From positions 434,001 through 498,000 of the forward strand of contig CBDFGE010000005.1 of NCBI GenBank assembly GCA_965247055.1: 64,000 nucleotides of DNA, in the 5' to 3' direction. Source of the DNA: CBDFGE01 sp965247055. GTDB lineage: Bacteria > Chloroflexota > Dehalococcoidia > Lucifugimonadales > JAGWBF01. A model generated the notes under the pieces. That model searched no databases, had not been told where the DNA came from, and saw only the letters and a list, made by a program, of their open reading frames with translations. How positions within the stretch are numbered: position 1 is the first letter of the stretch; the number at the start of each line of letters is the position of its first letter. The position numbers and the translations under genes were made by a program. Positions 52,515 to 62,152 of this stretch are shown one piece after another.

Positions 52515-53375
52515 TCAGGCGGACCGGGCCTTCGAGGCTGCCTTCCGCCTCTTCGGCCGGCTTTCGGCCTGGTTCTCTTCAGCCGTCTCTGGACGTTGTT
52601 TTTTCGTGGCGGCGATACTGGCTCTCAGGGCCTCCATCAGGTCGGTGACCTTGCCCTTGGGTGCGGCGGGGGCGGCGGTGACCGGCTGCTGGGAGGTCAG
52701 TTTGCCCTCGATAACCCTCTCGAGGGTCAGCCTGTACTCGTCCCTATATTGGGAAGGGTCGTAGGGTCCGGTCAGATGGTCGATGAGGGTCATGGCCATA
52801 GCCATCTCCTGCTGGGTGATGGCCGTCTGCTCTTCCGGTAGATCGAGCTCCGCGATACCTCTGATCTCATCAGGGTAATGCATCGTATGCATGGCGATGC
52901 CACGGTCGTAGGGCCTCAGGCAACAGATATGCTCCTTCTCCCGCAGAGAAACTTTTCCTATGGCTACTCGACCGCTATTGTCCAGGGCCTGCTTGAGCAG
53001 ATAGAAGGGCTTGGTCCCAAATCCCTCGGGCTCGAGCACGTAAGGGCGCTCGAAATTGATCGGGTCTATCTCCGCCAGGTCGACGAACTGGGTGATTTCG
53101 ATCACGCGGGTCGAAGCCACGGGAAGGTTCTCGAAGTCGCTGTCACTCATGACCACGTACTCGTCCCTAGCGTATTCGTAGGCGCGCACAAGCTCCGCCC
53201 GGTCTACCTCAACGTCGTGGTGGGAACAGTACCGCTTCTGTCGAATACGGCTGTTGCAGACGCTGTGAAGCATTCTGAACGAGAGGTCCTTGCTCTCGGT
53301 GGCCGTGTAGAGCTTGATCGGGATTGCCACCATGCCAAAGCTGACCACACCCTTCCAGATCGCTCGCCTCGCCAT
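52515..53375 (-). CDS. ku: Ku protein (bacterial NHEJ)
   Basis: 286 residues. The Ku core reads WKGVVSFGMVAIPIKLYTATE, FRMLHSVCNSRIRQKRYCSHHD (zinc-knuckle-like), ARDEYVVMSDSDFENLP and PYVLEPEGFGTKPFYLL, then the lysine-rich C-terminal tail KPRRRKAASKA-type. It forms a ring dimer on DNA ends and recruits LigD. AGGAGGTGG precedes the ATG. The adjacent leftward ligase gene and divergent LigD complete the NHEJ set. Confidence 0.95.
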   Translation of the reverse strand: MARRAIWKGVVSFGMVAIPIKLYTATESKDLSFRMLHSVCNSRIRQKRYCSHHDVEVDRAELVRAYEYARDEYVVMSDSDFENLPVASTRVIEITQFVDLAEIDPINFERPYVLEPEGFGTKPFYLLKQALDNSGRVAIGKVSLREKEHICCLRPYDRGIAMHTMHYPDEIRGIAELDLPEEQTAITQQEMAMAMTLIDHLTGPYDPSQYRDEYRLTLERVIEGKLTSQQPVTAAPAAPKGKVTDLMEALRASIAATKKQRPETAEENQAESRPKRRKAASKARSA

Positions 53376-53543
53376 GTCACCACCTCCTGGGCCGTGTCTC
53401 AGCTACCCTCAGAGAGGTCCTATGCCGCCGGAATGAACCGGCACCCTAATTTGAACATGCGGTGTCCAGACAACGATAGTAGTGGGGCCACTGGGTTTCG
53501 TCAAATCTGACCCGCTCGGGTTCGTGTTGAATATGCCGGTACA

Positions 53544-54551
53544 TCACGCAAGATCCGCGAGGAGGCTGGGCCACCCCGGTGCCTCGGAGACCATGCACTC
53601 CGCCGGAGATTTATCGTACCTGACGGCCTTGAATACTGGGTAGACAATCTGGCCATCTTCGCTGATCTCACCGTATTCCACACGGCAGACCAGCTCCGGA
53701 CGGCACCAGAAAATGAAGTTCTGGATCTTAGGACGCGGGTCAAAAGGACACTGGGCGGTGTGGAGTTCCTGGACTGCGGCGGCAAGCTCCTTGATCACGG
53801 CTCTCGAGAGGCCGGTTGCCACCTGGCCCGCGAACATGAGGCGCTTGTCATTCCCGTACAGCCCCAGGAGCAGGGAGCTGAAAGGCTCCCTCCTCGTCCC
53901 CCGGAAGATGTAACCGCCTATGACGAACTCGGATTCCCGGACCCTTTTAACCTTGAGCCAGTGGTGGCTCCGCCTGCCGGGGAAATAGAGGCTGGACTTG
54001 TCTTTGGCGACTATGCCCTCAAGCCCGTGCTCGCAGGTGGCCTGGAAGAACGCTTCCCCATCCCCTTCGATGAAATCGCATGCCTGGGCGATCTCGCTGG
54101 GTTTCAAGACCTCTTGCAGGCGGCTCTTTCTGTGAAGCAGGGGCTCGCCCATCATGGAACGGCCTTCCAGATACAGCAGATCAAAGGCGATGAAGTGGAC
54201 GAGGTCGCGTCGGGCCTTGCGGTCGCTCAGCTTGTCGAGCCGCCGCGCGAGGCGCGGATAGCTCGGGTGGCCGTGCTGGTCCAGGCAGACCAGCTCCCCG
54301 TCGAGCACGGCGCTCCCCGCATCGACCTGCGTGGGTAGGCTGGAGAGCTCGGGAAACGTCGCCGTGATATCTCTGGAGTTGCGGCCCAGCAATCTCACGT
54401 GGCCCCGGTCCACGAAGGCCAGGGCCCTTATTCCGTCCCATTTTAGCTCGAAAAGGTGATCCGGGGAATCGAATGGCCTGCGGGCCAGGCGGGCCAGCAT
54501 AGGGCGTAGAGTTGCGGGTAATCTGTGCGAAAGCGCCGGGCCCGTCGTCAT
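53544..54551 (-). CDS. ATP-dependent DNA ligase (LigD ligase-domain type)
   Basis: 336 residues from ATG 54551 (AAGGGGG before it). Nucleotidyltransferase motif I is ELKWDGIRAL with Lys37 as the AMP acceptor; further motifs are VLDGELVCLD (III), GEAFFQATCEHGLEGIVAK (IV) and HHWLKVKRV (V), followed by the OB-fold with GLYGNDKRLMFAGQVATG. It is a stand-alone ligase beside ku, likely a backup to the LigD ligase domain in end joining. The short C-terminal part ends SEAPGWPSLLADLA. Confidence 0.9.
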   Translation of the reverse strand: MTTGPALSHRLPATLRPMLARLARRPFDSPDHLFELKWDGIRALAFVDRGHVRLLGRNSRDITATFPELSSLPTQVDAGSAVLDGELVCLDQHGHPSYPRLARRLDKLSDRKARRDLVHFIAFDLLYLEGRSMMGEPLLHRKSRLQEVLKPSEIAQACDFIEGDGEAFFQATCEHGLEGIVAKDKSSLYFPGRRSHHWLKVKRVRESEFVIGGYIFRGTRREPFSSLLLGLYGNDKRLMFAGQVATGLSRAVIKELAAAVQELHTAQCPFDPRPKIQNFIFWCRPELVCRVEYGEISEDGQIVYPVFKAVRYDKSPAECMVSEAPGWPSLLADLA

Positions 54552-54635
54552 AGCGCCCCCTTCGCTAACAAGCATATAGGCGCCGGAGGGGCAGGTCAAC
54601 CACCCCCTGGGACAGCGCCCGGCACGCCTTCCTGA

Positions 54636-54641
54636 TATAAT
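54636..54641 (+). promoter_or_regulatory. Possible -10 box for DUF72 gene
   Basis: TATAAT 56 bases before ATG 54697, in the 145-base region between divergent ligase and DUF72 genes. No good -35 box at 16-18 bases. Confidence 0.35.
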
Positions 54642-54696
54642 CACGTCGTCGGTGTCGATGGTGGTCGACAGGGCCGGCCTGGAGGTGGTCCACCCC

Positions 54697-55413
54697 ATGA
54701 TTTTTGTCGGCACATCGGGCTACAACTACCCCGCGTGGAAGGGGAGCTTCTACCCCTCAGACCTTCCCAACTCTGGGATGCTCTCGTACTACGCCGAGCG
54801 GTTGTCCACCGTGGAGATAAATTACACTTTCTACCGCATGCCGGCCGAGAAGGTCTTGGAAGGCTGGGCCAGGTCGACGCCCGAGGGGTTCAGCTTCACG
54901 TTAAAGGCCCCCAGGCGCATCACTCACGACGCGCGGCTGCGTGATTGCGAAGACCTCCTGCAAACCTTTATCAGGAGAGCCCGGACCCTGGGTCCGAAGC
55001 TGGGGACCCTCCTTTTCCAGCTACCGCCCTCCCTGAGAGTAGACCTGCAGGCGCTGGATTCCTTCCTCGACTGGGTCCCGCCGGATGTCCGGGTGGCCCT
55101 CGAGTTCCGCCATGCATCCTGGCACTCGGACGACGTCTTCGATCGCCTCAGGGCCACCAACGTCGCCCTGTGTATAGCCGACAGCGAAAAGATGACTACC
55201 CCCATCGTGGCAACCGCCGACTACGGCTACCTCCGGCTGCGCGACGAGGGATACCAGGAGGCCGATATTGACAGATGGGCGGACACGATCGTGGAGCACG
55301 CATCCGATTGGAAGGATACTTTCGTTTACTTCAAACACGAGGAGGAAGGTAAAGGGCCTGAGTTCGCCCACGCCCTCAACGAGAGCCTTGGATCGCGGGT
55401 AAGGGAGCGATAG
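54697..55413 (+). CDS. DUF72 family protein
   Basis: 238 residues: FVGTSGYNYPAWKGSFYPSDL, YYAERLSTVEINYTFYRMPAEKVLEGWA (in parts), FTLKAPRRITH, LLFQLPPSLRVD, RVALEFRHASWH and YLRLRDEGYQEADIDRWAD, KDTFVYFKHEEEGKGPEFA are the DUF72 (YecE-like) blocks; TIM-barrel fold. The function is not established; genes of this family often lie next to ligD, as here. GGAGGTGG 8 bases before ATG 54697 fixes the start. Confidence 0.9.
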   Translation: MIFVGTSGYNYPAWKGSFYPSDLPNSGMLSYYAERLSTVEINYTFYRMPAEKVLEGWARSTPEGFSFTLKAPRRITHDARLRDCEDLLQTFIRRARTLGPKLGTLLFQLPPSLRVDLQALDSFLDWVPPDVRVALEFRHASWHSDDVFDRLRATNVALCIADSEKMTTPIVATADYGYLRLRDEGYQEADIDRWADTIVEHASDWKDTFVYFKHEEEGKGPEFAHALNESLGSRVRER

Positions 55414-55559
55414 CTCGCTTTACCCCCTGAACTCCCGAGGGGAGCCGCACTCCCCCGAGCCCGGGTGGCCCTAAGAGACCTTGTCCAGTCCCACCTGATG
55501 CGCAGCCACGCTTCCGCGGGCACGGGGGGCTGCGAGGGCGAGTCTCACCAGGATACGCA

Positions 55560-58310
55560 GTGACGATGCTGGAGAAGTACAAGAAGAAACGCGACTTCTC
55601 GCGGACCGGCGAGCCGGAGCCCACCTCTGGGGGACCGGGGGACGGAAGCCTGCGCTTCGTGGTACAGAAGCACGCGGCGCGGCGTCTCCATTACGACTTT
55701 CGTCTGGAGCTGGACGGAGTCCTCAAGTCCTGGGCCGTGCCCAAGGGGCCTTCGGTGGACCCGCAGGCGAAGCGGCTGGCCGTGTTTGTGGAGGACCACC
55801 CCCTGGAGTACGCGACGTTCGAGGGCGTTATCGCCCATGGCAACTACGGTGCCGGGCAGGTCATCGTATGGGACGCGGGCATATACTCGCCGGACGAGGA
55901 CGGCCGTCTGTCCTTTGGAGACCGGGAGGACGCAGAGCGACGCATGCGCCATGACCTGGAGAGGGGCAAGCTGTCCATCACCCTCCGGGGCCGGAAGCTT
56001 CATGGCTCCTGGACTCTGGTCCGAACGTCGCGAAGTCCCACCGACTGGCTCCTCATCAAGCACAGGGACGAGCACGCCGATACCGATATCGATGTGATAC
56101 GGGAAGAGCGTTCCGTACAATCGGGTCTGACTATCGCCGACCTCAAGAGTGGCCGGCTCCCGGAGCCTCACGACGGCACCCTCCCCGGCGCCGCTGCCGC
56201 GGTCGAGAGGGTCCGGGCGATGGGCGGACCGGCGGCGTTCCCGTCGAGACTCAAGCCTATGCTGGCCCGCGTAGCGGACTCCCCCTTCACCCACCCCGAC
56301 TGGCTGTTCGAACCCAAGCTAGACGGATTCCGGGTACTGGCCTGTCTACGCCGGGGAAGGGCGACCCTGCTGAGTCGCAACGGGCTCGACCTTACGACGA
56401 TCTTCCCCATGGTCGCCAGGGAGCTTGAGGCCCAGCCAGTGGAGGAGATGGTCCTGGATGGTGAGGTCGTGGCCCTCAGCGAGGCTGGTATCCCCGATTT
56501 CGGCAGCCTCCAGCAGCGCATGAAAGCAGAGAAGGGCGATGTGCATGGCGCTCACGACACCGTCCGGATCGTCTACTACCCCTTCGATCTGGTGTACGTT
56601 GACGGGACCAGTCTAGAGAGCGTGCCCCTCTTCGAGCGCAAGAGCCTGCTGGCGGAGTTGGTTATTCCGGGGGACCACCTGCAGCTGGTGGAATACGTGC
56701 AGGGAGACGGGGAGTCGTTCTTCCAGGCTGCCCTCCAGCTGGGTCTGGAGGGGATGGTGGCGAAGCGGCGCGACAGCGGCTACGAGCCCGGCGCACGGAG
56801 TAGGGCGTGGCTCAAAGTAAAGGTTGTTCGGGAACAGGAGTTCGTCGTCGGCGGCTATACACAGGGCACCGGGGAGCGGTCCGCCACCTTCGGAGCGCTT
56901 CTGGTCGGCTACTACCAGGGCACTGAACTGCGCTACGCGGGCCGAGTAGGAAGCGGGTTCGACCGGGCGGCGCTCCGGGAACTGCTGGACGTTCTATCAC
57001 ACCTGCACGTGGAGAGCTCCCCCTTCGCCCCTGACCCCGAGCTGGACAGCTCTGCCAGCCGGTGGGTACAACCGGACCTGGTGGTCCGGGTCAAGTTCGC
57101 CCAGTGGACCCAGGACTCACGGCTGCGGGCTCCGGTGTTCGTGGGCGTTCGCTCCGATCTGGACCCAAAGGCGGTCTGGCGGGAGACACCCGAGCCGGCC
57201 ATCTCCGTCGGAGGCACCGAGCCCCCCCTTGAATCCAGCTCCCCCGACTCCGAGGCCTCCGCCGTGGTGGAGCAGCTTGCGTCAACCCGAGAGAAGCTGA
57301 TTCTAGAGGTAGGTGGCCATCGTCTCAGCCTTACGAACCTGAATAAAGCGCTGTGGCCGGAGGCCGATGGCAGGCCGGCGGTTACCAAGAGGGACCTGAT
57401 CCGGTACTATGCCCTGATGAGCCCTTACCTTCTGCCCCACCTCCTCCATCGACCCCTCACCTTCACCCGCTACCCGGAGGGGATTTACGGTGAGAGCTTC
57501 TATCAGAAGCATTGGGCCCAGAACCGCCCAGAGTTTGTGGGGACAGTTCGCCTCTTCTCCTCCCACAACGAAGGGGACGGCGAGTACATCGTGGTAAACA
57601 ACCTTGAGACGCTGGTCTGGCTGGCCCAGCTCGCCAACATCGAGTTCCACCCGTGGCTATCTCGTACGGCACAGCAGCCCGACGCCAGCCATCTGGGCAC
57701 CACGTTCACGGGCTCCAAGGTCGCGATAGATGGCAGCGTGTTGAACTATCCCGACTTCATAGTCTTTGATCTGGACCCTTACATCTACTCCGGTGGTGAA
57801 GAGACGGGAGCCGAGCCGGAGCTGAACCGTAGAGCCTTCTCCAAAACCGCCGAGGTCGCCAGGGCACTCAAAGACGTCCTGGACCAGCTCTCGCTATCGT
57901 CCTTCCTGAAGACCTCCGGTAGGACCGGACTGCACGTATATGTCCCCATACTTCGACATTACGATTATGGGACAACCCGCAAGACCTGTGAGCTCATCGG
58001 CCGGTTCCTCATGCAGCAGCTACCCAAAGACGTCACCATGGAGTGGACGGTCAGCAAGAGGACGGGGAAGATCTTCCTGGACCACAACCAGAACGTCCGG
58101 ACCAAGAACATGGCGTCCGTCTACTCCCTCAGGCCGCTCCCGGCCGCGCCAGTCTCCACTCCCGTTGGTTGGGACGAGCTCGACCGTGTCTACCCGATGG
58201 GCTTCACCATAGAGACGGTGCCGGAGAGGGTAAAGGCGATGGGGGACCTGTGGGGCGGAATCCTGGAAGGCAAGCACGACCTTCAGCGGTTGCTGGAGAC
58301 GGTGCAGTAG
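55560..58310 (+). CDS. ligD: Multifunctional NHEJ protein LigD (PE-LIG-POL)
   Basis: 916 residues with three domains in the Pseudomonas-type order. Residues about 20-170: 3'-phosphoesterase (RFVVQKHAARRLHYDFRLEL with the conserved His and Asp, then EDHPLEYATFEG). About 220-530: ligase, Lys253 in FEPKLDGFRVL, LDGEVVALSE, GLEGMVAKRRDS, AWLKVKVV. About 590-900: AEP-type polymerase (NLNKALWPEADG, RYPEGIYGESFYQKHW, FDLDP with metal Asp pair, SGRTGLHVYVPI with the catalytic His). GTG 55560 or ATG 55566 may be the start. Works with Ku to process and seal double-strand breaks. Confidence 0.95.
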   Translation: MTMLEKYKKKRDFSRTGEPEPTSGGPGDGSLRFVVQKHAARRLHYDFRLELDGVLKSWAVPKGPSVDPQAKRLAVFVEDHPLEYATFEGVIAHGNYGAGQVIVWDAGIYSPDEDGRLSFGDREDAERRMRHDLERGKLSITLRGRKLHGSWTLVRTSRSPTDWLLIKHRDEHADTDIDVIREERSVQSGLTIADLKSGRLPEPHDGTLPGAAAAVERVRAMGGPAAFPSRLKPMLARVADSPFTHPDWLFEPKLDGFRVLACLRRGRATLLSRNGLDLTTIFPMVARELEAQPVEEMVLDGEVVALSEAGIPDFGSLQQRMKAEKGDVHGAHDTVRIVYYPFDLVYVDGTSLESVPLFERKSLLAELVIPGDHLQLVEYVQGDGESFFQAALQLGLEGMVAKRRDSGYEPGARSRAWLKVKVVREQEFVVGGYTQGTGERSATFGALLVGYYQGTELRYAGRVGSGFDRAALRELLDVLSHLHVESSPFAPDPELDSSASRWVQPDLVVRVKFAQWTQDSRLRAPVFVGVRSDLDPKAVWRETPEPAISVGGTEPPLESSSPDSEASAVVEQLASTREKLILEVGGHRLSLTNLNKALWPEADGRPAVTKRDLIRYYALMSPYLLPHLLHRPLTFTRYPEGIYGESFYQKHWAQNRPEFVGTVRLFSSHNEGDGEYIVVNNLETLVWLAQLANIEFHPWLSRTAQQPDASHLGTTFTGSKVAIDGSVLNYPDFIVFDLDPYIYSGGEETGAEPELNRRAFSKTAEVARALKDVLDQLSLSSFLKTSGRTGLHVYVPILRHYDYGTTRKTCELIGRFLMQQLPKDVTMEWTVSKRTGKIFLDHNQNVRTKNMASVYSLRPLPAAPVSTPVGWDELDRVYPMGFTIETVPERVKAMGDLWGGILEGKHDLQRLLETVQ

Positions 58311-58315
58311 TAGCT

Positions 58316-58981
58316 CTAGGTATAGACCTTCCAGTCTACCGGTACGGGATTGGATATCCAGCCTTTCCGAAGGGCGATGGTGACCGCATGGGTCCGGTCG
58401 TTGACGTCCAGTTTTCGCAGGATGGAGGTGATGTGGTTCTTTACCGTCTGGTCGGTGATCTCCAGATAGTCGGCTATCTGTTTATTGCTGAGCCCGCCGG
58501 CGGCCAGCTCCAGCACCTGGACCTCCCTGGCTGACGGTGAGAGCCTCTGGTGAATCTTAGACTTGGTCATCCCATCAATAAGGCGAGGGACTACCCGGGA
58601 GTCCACGGGCTTGCCTCCCTCAACAACCTCATGTATCGCCTTCACGATCTCGTCTCGGTTTGCGCGCTTCAGGAAGAATCCGTCTGCACCCGCCTCGATA
58701 GCTGGACTCAGGAACTCGTCCCCATAGGAAGTTAAGAAAATTACCTTCAGGTCCGGGTAAGAACCCTTCAGTTGCCGGAGGGTCTCTATGCCATCTATCC
58801 CCCCCAGCCGGGCATCCAGAAGGACCACTTCCGCGACCATGTCCTGTAACTTCGCGACCGCCTCCTCCCCGCTCTCGGCATCGCCTACCACCGCGATATC
58901 CTCTTCCTGGTCCAGCATCCTCCGTAGCCCTTCCAACACCACGTGGTGATCATCGACAAGAAAGACGCGTATCGCGCTCAA
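58316..58981 (-). CDS. NarL/FixJ-type response regulator
   Basis: 221 residues: receiver domain with acidic pair D10-D11, phospho-acceptor Asp56 (VVLLDARLGG), Thr/Ser (FLTSYGDE) and Lys (FFLKRAN); GerE/LuxR HTH at about 150-215 (LSPSAREVQVLELAAGGLSNKQIADYLEITDQTVKNHI, in parts). Its start overlaps the stop of the kinase gene by 4 bases. It probably binds the repeated motif found at the promoter of its own operon and of both ftsZ-family genes; this is a hypothesis. Confidence 0.92.
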   Translation of the reverse strand: MSAIRVFLVDDHHVVLEGLRRMLDQEEDIAVVGDAESGEEAVAKLQDMVAEVVLLDARLGGIDGIETLRQLKGSYPDLKVIFLTSYGDEFLSPAIEAGADGFFLKRANRDEIVKAIHEVVEGGKPVDSRVVPRLIDGMTKSKIHQRLSPSAREVQVLELAAGGLSNKQIADYLEITDQTVKNHITSILRKLDVNDRTHAVTIALRKGWISNPVPVDWKVYT

Positions 58982-60483
58982 TCCATCACCTCGGCGCCCC
59001 GCATAAATCTGTCTCCGGTTGCGGTGACGTCTTCGGCCTCTTCGCCGAAGACGTCGATAGTCTCCCCCTGGGGGATGAGGAGCGTGATCTGTGTCCCGAC
59101 ATCCGCTGCCGACTGGATGCCCAGGGTGCCACCGAGCATATGTGCTCGCTCTTCCATGCTGCCCAATCCTAGGTGGCCGTTACGGCTTACGCTGGTCTCA
59201 TCGACCTCAAAGCCGATGCCGTTATCCCGGACGGTAGCCCACAGGGCGCCATTATGCAGCCCGACATCGAGCCTCACCTCTGTCGCCCTGGAGTGCTTAC
59301 GAACGTTGGAAAGGGCTTCTTGGACCACACGGTAGGCGGCCAGCTCTACCTCGGCGCGAAGACGCGGCACCTTGCCATGCACGCGGTACCGTGTGAGAAT
59401 CCCGGTGTCCCGTTCGAAGGTGTCGGCATGGCGGGCCAGAGCCTTCACCACTCCTACCTTCTCAAGCTCCTGGGGATGCAGGGCCGAGGCGGTGTGCCGA
59501 AGCTCCTCCAGAGTCCTGTTTAGGACGCTCTGGACTTCATCGAGTTCCATCCTCGCGTTCTGCTCATCGCCCTTGCGGAAGAATCCCAGGCAAGCCTCCA
59601 CCCGGTAGACAGCGCTGGTGAGCCACTGGACGGGGGAGTCATGGAGCTCCATCGCGAGGCGTTTCCGCTCGGCCTCCCTGGCCCACACGGCGCGGTCGAG
59701 GAGCTGCTCCAGGCGCGTCCGTTGCGAGGTGGCGTCAGCGAACAGGCGGGCGTTGGATACCCACATCGCGGTCTGGCCGGCGGCCGCATGAAGCAGCGTT
59801 CTGTCTTCTTTGGAGTACGGCTGCCCGGAATGCTTCGCAGCCAGGACCAGAATACCCACGAGCTCATCTTGATGTTGTACGCCGACCAGTAGCCGGGTTC
59901 GGGTATCCTCCAGCACGGCCACTTCATGAGGAGATAGCGGCAGGTAGCCGTGCTCCGGCCGCAGCTGCTCGTGGGTCAGGGGCTCCTCATGAAATCGTAG
60001 CCATGTCACTATAGGGCTGGCGGCCTCGAACTGGAGGGTACGTGCGAACTTGGAGGGCCTCTCAGACACGGAAGTAAACTTGAGTCCACTGCCCGAAGGT
60101 ACCAGTAGACGAACGTCTTCGGCGCCGGTGGACAGAATAAGCGCCTGTTCCACGGTGAGGGCCAGCGAACGAAGGTCGGTGAGATCGCTAGCGTAGCGAC
60201 CGAAGTTCTTGAGGGCACGGAAGTAATCGTAGCGGTTGCGACGGAAGGCCACGTCCGCTACTTTCTGGACGCGCTCCAGGACCGGCTTCACCAGCGGCAC
60301 CATCGACAGGACCGCCACAATGCCGATGGCCCAGGAGAAGCCGGACACGCTGTCGAGGAAGATAAAGTTGAGGAGGAGCACGAGGGCTACGTAGACCGCC
60401 AGGATGGCCGCACCCGTCACCACGTAGGCCATGGCCTTCGCCATGATTATCCTGGCACCAGGGACGCGGTGTTTCACGGCCAT
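58978..60483 (-). CDS. Membrane sensor histidine kinase with GAF domain (HisKA_3)
   Basis: 502 residues. Two TM helices (about 17-44 and 50-67), a GAF-like domain (about 100-250), then HisKA_3 with phospho-acceptor His281 in ELHDSPVQWL, and an HATPase with ALSNVRKHSRATEV (N box), DNGIGFEVDE (G1) and HLGLGSMEERAHMLGG (G2). ATG 60483 is chosen because AGGAAGGG stands 4 bases before it. A NarL-type kinase paired with the response regulator. A promoter with the shared ftsZ-type upstream motif lies about 180 bases upstream. Confidence 0.92.
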   Translation of the reverse strand: MAVKHRVPGARIIMAKAMAYVVTGAAILAVYVALVLLLNFIFLDSVSGFSWAIGIVAVLSMVPLVKPVLERVQKVADVAFRRNRYDYFRALKNFGRYASDLTDLRSLALTVEQALILSTGAEDVRLLVPSGSGLKFTSVSERPSKFARTLQFEAASPIVTWLRFHEEPLTHEQLRPEHGYLPLSPHEVAVLEDTRTRLLVGVQHQDELVGILVLAAKHSGQPYSKEDRTLLHAAAGQTAMWVSNARLFADATSQRTRLEQLLDRAVWAREAERKRLAMELHDSPVQWLTSAVYRVEACLGFFRKGDEQNARMELDEVQSVLNRTLEELRHTASALHPQELEKVGVVKALARHADTFERDTGILTRYRVHGKVPRLRAEVELAAYRVVQEALSNVRKHSRATEVRLDVGLHNGALWATVRDNGIGFEVDETSVSRNGHLGLGSMEERAHMLGGTLGIQSAADVGTQITLLIPQGETIDVFGEEAEDVTATGDRFMRGAEVMD

Positions 60484-60664
60484 CTTCCCTTCCTGATTCC
60501 GTATCAGTTCAGGGACAATCCACTCGCCAGATACTATCAGGTGTTGCAAAATTTTTCAAGTAAGGGTGGATGCAAACCTTCACAGCCCGCTGTTCTTGTG
60601 TCGATTCCAGTAAAAATATTAAATAAATTTTAGAAAATGCACAACCCTGCCGAGAGCATAGCGC

Positions 60665-60728
60665 ATTGTGGCGCCAACTGCCGAAACCCCACATCCAGCT
60701 AAAGTCCTAATTTGAATAGGCCAAAAGT
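60665..60728 (-). promoter_or_regulatory. Kinase-operon promoter with shared two-part motif
   Basis: On the minus strand: ACTTTTGG (60728-60721), ACTTTAGC starting 23 bases later (60705-60698), -35-like ATGTGG (60694-60689), 18-base spacer, -10-like CACAAT (60670-60665). The same order occurs at 60952-61016 and 62153-62216 on the plus strand. Confidence 0.6.
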
Positions 60729-60951
60729 ACTAACCGTGCCAGATAACCTATCCAGGGCTGTATCCTTAGGCAGCCGCCAGGAGCCTTTGAAAGACCCGAA
60801 AAAGCCGGCTCCAGCAGCCTACTGGGCATACCGCTGGTGCCCGGCGTCGTAGCGGATGCGTTGTGGATAGCTCCGATGGCGCCGCCAGAGGCGCCGAAAT
60901 CCTGCTAACGGGGGCTCAACTTAGATCGAAGCCCGGACCGAGAACCCTGGT

Positions 60952-61016
60952 ACTTTTGGTCTAACCAATATTGGGACTTTTGCCGGATGTCAGTGGGGCC
61001 GATGCCACCCTATAAT
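60952..61016 (+). promoter_or_regulatory. Promoter of the ftsZ-like gene with shared two-part motif
   Basis: ACTTTTGG at 60952-60959, ACTTTTGCC at 60976-60984, -35-like ATGTCA at 60987-60992, 18-base spacer and TATAAT at 61011-61016. Start codon 107 bases downstream. Confidence 0.7.
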
Positions 61017-61122
61017 TCTGCCACTGTTACAGCGAAGGTGGTAATCCGCCACAGGATTCTCGTGTTTTAACCGAGGTGCCTCACCGCCACGGGAGGGGCA
61101 GCCGACGTCAGGGAGTGGGACG

Positions 61123-62136
61123 ATGGGCGATATCCAGGGAAGAACCGTTGTGAACGGGTCCAATGGAGGCAATCACTGGAGGGTTGACCGGCCCCGTCCT
61201 TCCTGGAACCGGTCCTTAACCCAGATAAAGGTGGTGGGGGTTGGCGACGGCGGATGCACAAGTGTTCGCCGCATGTCGGGATACGACGTGCCCGGGGTCC
61301 AGTACATCATGGTCAACACTAGCACCGGGCTGCTGGAACGCCCGCTCAACGTGACTGAGGTGGTCCAGGTTGGCCAACGGGTGCATAGCGGTTGGGACGC
61401 CAGCCGACGCTCTCAGGCGACAGAACTGGCCGTTGAGGAGACGGACATCCAGCTCAGAGGTCTGTTAGAGGATGCGGAGCTGGTCCTGGTAACTGCAGGG
61501 ATGGGTGGCAGCACGGGAACGAAGGCCGCCCGTCACGTCGGCGCCCTGGCCAGGGATGTGGGCGCGTTCGTGTTAGGGGTGGTGACCACGCCCTTCAGTT
61601 TCGAGGGTAGCAGGCGCATCGGTGAGGCCATGGCAGGGGTAGCCCAGCTACGCCCCTGCGTGGACAACTTGATCGTTCTCCACAGCGACCGCCTCCTTCG
61701 TTTCATCAACTATGACGCCGGAATTTCCGAGGCCTTCAGTAAGGTGGACGAGGTGGTGAGCCAGGGGTTGCTGAGTATCTCCGAGCTGCTAAACGATCCC
61801 TGGGAGGTCAAGGTGGATTTCGCCGAGGTCCGCAACGTTTTACGGTATTCCGGTGGCGCTCTTATGGCCGTGGGGCGAGGGCGTGGCCGGATGGGGGCTG
61901 TCGAGGCCGCACAGCAGGCGATAACATATCCCCTGCTTAATCTGTCCATAGCAGGTGCACGGGGCATTCTCTTCTCGGTCAGGGGGGGGCACGACCTGAC
62001 TCCGGGCAAGGTCGACGCGGCCGGGGCCTTTATCGAGAGGTCCGTCAGGAACAAACCCCGCATCCTGTTCGGCACGACTGTAGACCCCAGGCTGGACGAC
62101 GAAGTACACCTTACCTTGATTGTGACCGGACTGTGA
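61123..62136 (+). CDS. Degenerate FtsZ-like protein
   Basis: 337 residues aligning along the whole of the following ftsZ product. The tubulin signature GGGTGTG is GGSTGTK here (128-134), the first loop GVGGGGCNCV is GVGDGGCTSV, and NTD of the third loop is NTS. The catalytic-loop region reads KVDFAEV instead of NVDFADV. So GTP binding and hydrolysis are probably impaired, while the fold is kept (VVTTPFSFEGSRRIGEAMAG, LSIAGARGILFSVRGG). It may co-polymerise with or regulate FtsZ. GGAGTGGG precedes the ATG. No C-terminal interaction tail. Confidence 0.85.
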   Translation: MGDIQGRTVVNGSNGGNHWRVDRPRPSWNRSLTQIKVVGVGDGGCTSVRRMSGYDVPGVQYIMVNTSTGLLERPLNVTEVVQVGQRVHSGWDASRRSQATELAVEETDIQLRGLLEDAELVLVTAGMGGSTGTKAARHVGALARDVGAFVLGVVTTPFSFEGSRRIGEAMAGVAQLRPCVDNLIVLHSDRLLRFINYDAGISEAFSKVDEVVSQGLLSISELLNDPWEVKVDFAEVRNVLRYSGGALMAVGRGRGRMGAVEAAQQAITYPLLNLSIAGARGILFSVRGGHDLTPGKVDAAGAFIERSVRNKPRILFGTTVDPRLDDEVHLTLIVTGL

Positions 62137-62152
62137 AAGGGAGATGGGTAGT

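Noticed and set aside
60540..60660. Possible riboswitch or small RNA in the AT-rich leader of the kinase operon
   Set aside because: No conserved aptamer-like core or stable stem series could be recognised; only A/T-rich unstructured sequence is seen.
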